Source: Lysobacter sp.
GTDB taxonomy: Bacteria; Pseudomonadota; Gammaproteobacteria; Xanthomonadales; Xanthomonadaceae
Reading direction: 5' to 3'
Assembly (NCBI GenBank): GCA_027306995.1
Contig: DAHUXS010000011.1
Location: 124,001-188,000, forward strand
Length of the DNA stretch: 64,000 nt
The position numbers and the translations under genes are program-made. Shown piece by piece: positions 60,613 through 64,000 of this stretch. Below the pieces are notes generated by a model. That model was not told the origin of the DNA. It saw only the letters and a list, made by a program, of their open reading frames with translations, and did not search any database. Each line of letters begins with the position of its first letter. Position 1 is the stretch's first letter.

Positions 60613-62889
60613 TTGACTCGGAATGATTCCACAATTCCCGCGACAAGCCAGGTTGAAGAGCAGCAAAGGAAGGCGGCACGCCTGGTTGCCGAGTTCGTGT
60701 CGGCGAAGCTTGCGCCATTCTGGAGCGAGCTGAAGAGCGCGCTCGACCGGATTCCGGTCGGACCCAACAATTTCTCCACCCTTCCGCGCGACCAGTTCAT
60801 CGTGCACGGGATGCTGGATGGCACGCAAGATTGGCATGCGCGGTTGCGCGTGACGCTGGAAGCCGACGCGATGGCCTGGTGGCATCGCCAGACCTCGCGC
60901 AGCGGTACGGCGTTGACGCTGATGGGCGAAAGCGAACTCTTGCTCGAGATCGATGCGCAACAGGCCAACGAAGTGATCCGCGCGCGATTGGGGCCACTGG
61001 TCCAGCGCCTGGATCATGCAGTCGAGGGATTTTCGCGTGGCGCGGGCCTTGCCGGACACGAGGGTCCGTGGAACGTGGAAGGCATCACCCGCAGCTTCAT
61101 GTCGACCTTCGATCGCGAGGCGATGACGCCGACGCTGATCCCGGTGCTGATGCGCCATTACGAAACGCAGATGGCAGCGGTCCTGCGCGCGCTGGTCCCG
61201 GAATTGCTGCGCGTCATCGGCGATGGCGAGTCCATCGGGGAGGCATACGACAGCCCGGCTTCCGGACACGCCACGGGAGGCAGTGGAGGTGGAGGTGGCT
61301 GGCAGCCGGATGGCGGCATGGTCGAATCGCTGCCGGCGAATCTTGGTGGTGGCCATGGTGCTGCCGGCATGGAGGAAAGCCAAGGCAGCGAACACGCGTC
61401 GTCGCCAGCAGGGCCGCGCACACCTGTTGATATTGGCAGCTACGCCGGTGTGCGTCCCGAGACCCGTTATCGCACCCGTATCCACGCCCAGCTGGATGCC
61501 TGGCGTCGGCGCGTCAGCAATGGCGAGAGCAGTCCGCGGATTGCACCGACCGCGATGGCGCGCGTGATCAATACTTCCGAAGTGCTGACGATCGCTTCCG
61601 TCCTCCAGGGCGACGATCCGGCGCCATTCGTGCGTGCCTTGCGCGGCGAAGACGATCGCTCGTTGCCGGTGGTGATCCGCCAGGAACTGATGGCGGCGGC
61701 CGGGCAGTTCGGGTTCGATCCCCAGCAATCGTCGTTCGCCGAGGTCGAGGAGGATGCGGTCGACCTGGTGGCGATGCTGTTCGATGGCCTGCAGCGCGCC
61801 AACGCCTTCGAGGAGCCGGCGACGAAGATGATGGGCAAGCTGGTCGTGCCCTACGTCAAGGTCGCGGTGATCGACGATTCGTTGTTCGAAAACCGCGGCC
61901 ACCCCGCGCGGCGCCTGCTCGATGCGCTGGTGGAAGCCTGCGATGGCAACACTGGCGATACCCACGCCAGCCGCTCGATGCTGGAGCGCGCATCGCAGGT
62001 CGTCGACCAGGTGGTCGCGCGCTTCCAGGAAAACATGGCGATCTTCGATCTCGCCGCCCGCGAATTGCAGGAATTGCTCGATCGCCAGCGCACGCTGGCC
62101 GAAGTGACCGAACGCCGCATCACCGAGACCTTGCAGGGCCAGGAACGTCTGCGCCAGGCGCGGATCGCCGCCGACGAAGCGGTGAATACCTCGCTCGAGG
62201 GACGCAAGGTGCTGCCGGATACCTTCCAGTTCCTGTCCGAATACTGGCGCAACGTGCTGGTGCAGGGCTGGCTGCGCTTCGGCGACCGCTCGCCGCGTTA
62301 CCAGGCGATGCGTGCCGTCGGTGATGCTCTGTTGCAGATGGATGCCGATGCGGTGGCCCTGCGCAGCCGCGCGCTGGCTGCCGGCTTTGAGCAGAATCGC
62401 GCCGCGATCCTCGACGACCTGCGCTTCGTCGGCTTGCAGGGCGAAGCGGCGATCGAGGCGCTGGCGCGCCTGGCAAGTGGCCTGTTGCGTGCCGATGCCG
62501 CGCCGGACGAGGCGATGCTGTCCAATCCGCCGGAGCCGTTGCTCGATGAACTGCCGCTGCACATTCCCGACATGGAGCGGCGTTCGCGTGGCGTGGACAG
62601 CGTGCTGGTCGCGCGCGTGCGCCGGCTGCGTGCCGGGCAGGGGCTGCGCATCATCGAGGACGGTGCCCAGGAAACCATGGCCAAGATCGCCTGGGTCAGC
62701 GCGATCACCGGACGCATCCTGGTGGTCAATCGCCGTGGCGAACGGCGGATGGTGGTGCGGCCGGAAACGATGGCCGTCCTGATCGCCGATGGTCGCGTGT
62801 TGGTGCGCTCGGTCGAGCCGCCGGTCGATCAGGTGATGGCGCAGGTCGCCGATTCGCTCGGGGAGCGACGCTTCGCGCAAGTGGGGTGA
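60613..62889 (+). CDS. DUF1631-family protein
   Basis: A 758-residue cytosolic protein of the DUF1631 family, function unknown. Predicted all-helical apart from a Gly/Ser-rich linker near residues 215-275 (GGSGGGGGWQPDGG) and a C-terminal beta segment (AWVSAITGRILVVNRRGERR) that recalls PilZ-like barrels. The central region contains LDALVEACDGNTGDTHASRS and FLSEYWRNVLVQGWLRFGD, characteristic of the family. It starts with TTG at 60613, six bases after AGAGG; no in-frame ATG is available. Its 5' gap 60523-60612 shows no clear promoter. Confidence 0.82.
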   Translation: MTRNDSTIPATSQVEEQQRKAARLVAEFVSAKLAPFWSELKSALDRIPVGPNNFSTLPRDQFIVHGMLDGTQDWHARLRVTLEADAMAWWHRQTSRSGTALTLMGESELLLEIDAQQANEVIRARLGPLVQRLDHAVEGFSRGAGLAGHEGPWNVEGITRSFMSTFDREAMTPTLIPVLMRHYETQMAAVLRALVPELLRVIGDGESIGEAYDSPASGHATGGSGGGGGWQPDGGMVESLPANLGGGHGAAGMEESQGSEHASSPAGPRTPVDIGSYAGVRPETRYRTRIHAQLDAWRRRVSNGESSPRIAPTAMARVINTSEVLTIASVLQGDDPAPFVRALRGEDDRSLPVVIRQELMAAAGQFGFDPQQSSFAEVEEDAVDLVAMLFDGLQRANAFEEPATKMMGKLVVPYVKVAVIDDSLFENRGHPARRLLDALVEACDGNTGDTHASRSMLERASQVVDQVVARFQENMAIFDLAARELQELLDRQRTLAEVTERRITETLQGQERLRQARIAADEAVNTSLEGRKVLPDTFQFLSEYWRNVLVQGWLRFGDRSPRYQAMRAVGDALLQMDADAVALRSRALAAGFEQNRAAILDDLRFVGLQGEAAIEALARLASGLLRADAAPDEAMLSNPPEPLLDELPLHIPDMERRSRGVDSVLVARVRRLRAGQGLRIIEDGAQETMAKIAWVSAITGRILVVNRRGERRMVVRPETMAVLIADGRVLVRSVEPPVDQVMAQVADSLGERRFAQVG

Positions 62890-62907
62890 TGCGGCGGTTT
62901 ACCCGCA
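62890..62907. terminator. Short hairpin between convergent genes
   Basis: TGCGG (62890-62894) and CCGCA (62903-62907) could pair around an 8-base loop in the 22 bases between the DUF1631 and DUF3106-type stops. No T-run follows on either strand, so it is at most a weak terminator. Confidence 0.2.
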
Positions 62908-62911
62908 GTGT

Positions 62912-63361
62912 TCAGCGATGTTCCTGCGGCCTCGGGGGCGGCGGCGTTCTCGGGCCAGCCGGTCCAGACCGCGGCGGCGGCAACTTGGGGCCGTTGGCTT
63001 CCAGCCAGGCCTTGCGCTGTTCCGGCGACATCGCCTTCCACTGCTCGTGCATCGCCTTGCGCTGTTCCGGCGTCAGGTTTTCCCAGCGTTGCATGCCGCG
63101 ATGCGCGGCCTCGCGCTGTTCCGGCGTCATCCGCTGCCAGTGCTGGGCACGCTTGAGCATTTCCGCGCGCATGTCGGGATTGTCGTTCCAGCGCGAACGG
63201 ATCGGATCGATCAGGGCCTGGCGCTGTTCCTGGGTCAGCTTGTTCCATTCCGGATAGCTGCTGGCGGCAGGCGCGGGCGCAGCCGTGGGCTGTTGCGCCA
63301 TCGCAGGGGCAGCCAGCACCAGACCTGTCATCAATATCGCGGCAGCACGCATCTTGCTCAT
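62912..63361 (-). CDS. DUF3106-like exported protein with LTPEQR repeats
   Basis: A 149-residue exported protein. A signal peptide ending LVLAAPAMAQQ leads into a helical region with repeated MTPEQR/LTPEQR motifs (KLTQEQRQAL, RMTPEQREAAH, LTPEQRKAMHEQ, MSPEQRKAW), spaced about 17-22 residues. A proline-rich C-terminus follows. The pattern matches DUF3106, a family related in style to the LTxxQ proteins of the periplasm. It overlaps the upstream gene by ATGA; the set sigma factor, membrane protein, DUF3106 suggests a stress output gene. Confidence 0.82.
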   Translation of the reverse strand: MSKMRAAAILMTGLVLAAPAMAQQPTAAPAPAASSYPEWNKLTQEQRQALIDPIRSRWNDNPDMRAEMLKRAQHWQRMTPEQREAAHRGMQRWENLTPEQRKAMHEQWKAMSPEQRKAWLEANGPKLPPPRSGPAGPRTPPPPRPQEHR

Positions 63362-63759
63362 TCTCTGGGAACCGGCGGAGCATCGTTGCCCAGCCAGGCA
63401 TAGAACTCCGGATCGTTATCGTAGGCCGCAGTGGCGCTCACCGCGGGCTTTTTCGCGGGATTTGTGGTGGTGGCCACGGTTGGCGCCACATTCGCCTGGG
63501 CGACGACCGATGCAACGGCGGTGGCTGGCGTGGTATTCGCAGGCGGCGTCATCGGGCGCTGCAACCACAGGCCGCCGATCGCGAGGACCGCGACCGAGGC
63601 GAATGCGACCACGGGTTGCCAAGCCTGGCGGCTCGGGCGCGGCGCAGCCAGCGCGGCGCGCAAGCGCTGCCGGACCGCTTGAGGGGTTTCACGCGTGGCG
63701 TCCTGGTACAACTGGCGCGCCTTGCGGTCGAAATCGTCGTGGTCGTTGTTCATCGTCAT
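63358..63759 (-). CDS. Small membrane protein, probable sigma-factor regulator (DUF3619-like)
   Basis: A 133-residue protein. The cytosolic N-terminus (MTMNNDHDDFDRKARQLYQD, with RETPQAVRQRLRAAL) is followed by one transmembrane segment near residues 49-66 (VVAFASVAVLAIGGLWL) and a Thr/Ala-rich periplasmic tail ending in EFYAWLGNDAPPVPRE. Topology and position directly after an ECF sigma gene (ATGA overlap) suggest an anti-sigma-like regulator. No zinc-binding anti-sigma motif (HxxxCxxC) is present. It resembles DUF3619 proteins that pair with DUF3106 in other bacteria. Confidence 0.72.
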   Translation of the reverse strand: MTMNNDHDDFDRKARQLYQDATRETPQAVRQRLRAALAAPRPSRQAWQPVVAFASVAVLAIGGLWLQRPMTPPANTTPATAVASVVAQANVAPTVATTTNPAKKPAVSATAAYDNDPEFYAWLGNDAPPVPRE

Positions 63760-64000
63760 GTCCAGTCCTGCAGATGCACGCGGAGTGCATCGCGTGCACG
63801 GGAAAGATGCGTCTTCACCGAACCTTCGCTGCATCCCATCACGGTCGCCGTGGTGGCGACGTCGAGATCTTCCAGCACGCGCAGGGTGAAGGCTTCGCGC
63901 TGGCGCGCCGGCAGTCTGCGAACCGCCTGCGCCATCAGAGCATAGGCCTCGCGGCCATCGTTGTGATTGGAAGGATCCCCGGCCGGGTCGGTCCAGGCAA
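63756..64000 (-). CDS. ECF RNA polymerase sigma factor, C-terminal part
   Basis: The last 81 codons of an RpoE-type sigma factor; the N-terminal region lies beyond the right edge. The visible region 4 reads AVRRLPARQREAFTLRVLED, then the helix-turn-helix GCSEGSVKTHLSRARDALR. It binds the -35 element of target promoters. It shares ATGA with the following membrane-protein gene, which is a likely regulator. The signal and the regulon are unknown. Confidence 0.9.
   Translation of the reverse strand, partial: AWTDPAGDPSNHNDGREAYALMAQAVRRLPARQREAFTLRVLEDLDVATTATVMGCSEGSVKTHLSRARDALRVHLQDWT

Noticed and set aside
60592-62880. Minus-strand open frame of 762 codons antisense to the DUF1631 gene
   Set aside because: His/Arg/Gln-rich shadow with no domain; the plus-strand protein fits a known family.

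Overview
The window is a 64-kb piece of a high-GC gammaproteobacterial chromosome, most likely from the Xanthomonadaceae/Lysobacteraceae (Lysobacter, Luteimonas, Thermomonas or Xanthomonas-like). Three things point there. The Pil-Chp chemosensory operon runs pilG-pilI-pilJ-pilL/chpA-chpB-chpC without pilH or pilK, as known from Xylella and Xanthomonas. The peroxide locus has the xanthomonad order ahpC, ahpF, oxyR, downstream ORF. The proline iminopeptidase has its catalytic triad at the same residue numbers (S110, D266, H294) as the Xanthomonas enzyme. It reads as core chromosome: dense, co-oriented operons, many 4-bp ATGA stop/start overlaps, and no tRNA, rRNA, CRISPR array, insertion sequence or prophage that I can see. 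No stretch over 300 bases lacks a gene; the longest gaps are 40049-40264 (216 bases) and 720-900 (181 bases).

Layout. 1-12170: the start of gshB (minus strand, cut by the left edge), then the Pil-Chp operon controlling type IV pili, with a very large CheA-like kinase (1977 residues) that carries 26 tandem EAERx pentapeptides. 12198-16522: rsmE-bioA on the minus strand, diverging from nudE-cysQ-mazG (nucleotide housekeeping). 16602-22191: an OmpR-type regulator, its histidine kinase, and a MacA-like adaptor with a split MacB-like ABC transporter. 22237-25516: dgkA, a TerC-type membrane protein, then a LemA/TPM-domain trio. 25565-27725: lgt-thyA-folA. 27722-34622 (minus): lptD-surA-pdxA-rsmA-apaG-apaH, an outer-membrane, B6 and ribosome superoperon with the same order as E. 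coli, meeting folA tail to tail. 34719-37200: msrB, an HDAC-family deacetylase, a PduO-type cobalamin adenosyltransferase and a DUF6580-like membrane protein. 37246-39692: two ubiquinone-type flavin hydroxylases. 39737-43641 (minus): a small secreted protein, rlmM, a cytidine/guanine-type deaminase and glnS.

43760-47660: a membrane diguanylate cyclase, msrA and an EamA transporter. 47667-52038 (minus): the OxyR peroxide-defence locus, with a VOC-family gene between ahpF and oxyR and an OxyR-like operator abutting a credible ahpC promoter. 52146-56534 (minus): the giant helicase Lhr. 56664-58467: prmC and pip. 58471-60522 (minus): a Nudix hydrolase, a 5'-3' exonuclease-like protein and a YdjA-like nitroreductase. 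60613-62889: a DUF1631 protein. 62912-64000 (minus): an ECF sigma factor (cut by the right edge), a short membrane protein that is probably its regulator, and a DUF3106-like exported protein.

Themes: surface motility control, envelope biogenesis (lgt, surA, lptD, dgkA), and oxidative-damage defence and repair (ahpC/F, oxyR, msrA, msrB). The least ordinary features are the ChpA pentapeptide helix, a CheB-like ChpB that lacks the catalytic serine, a MacA adaptor with an inserted helical domain carrying LTxxQ-like motifs, the adenosyltransferase/DUF6580 pair, and the sigma/membrane protein/DUF3106 cassette.
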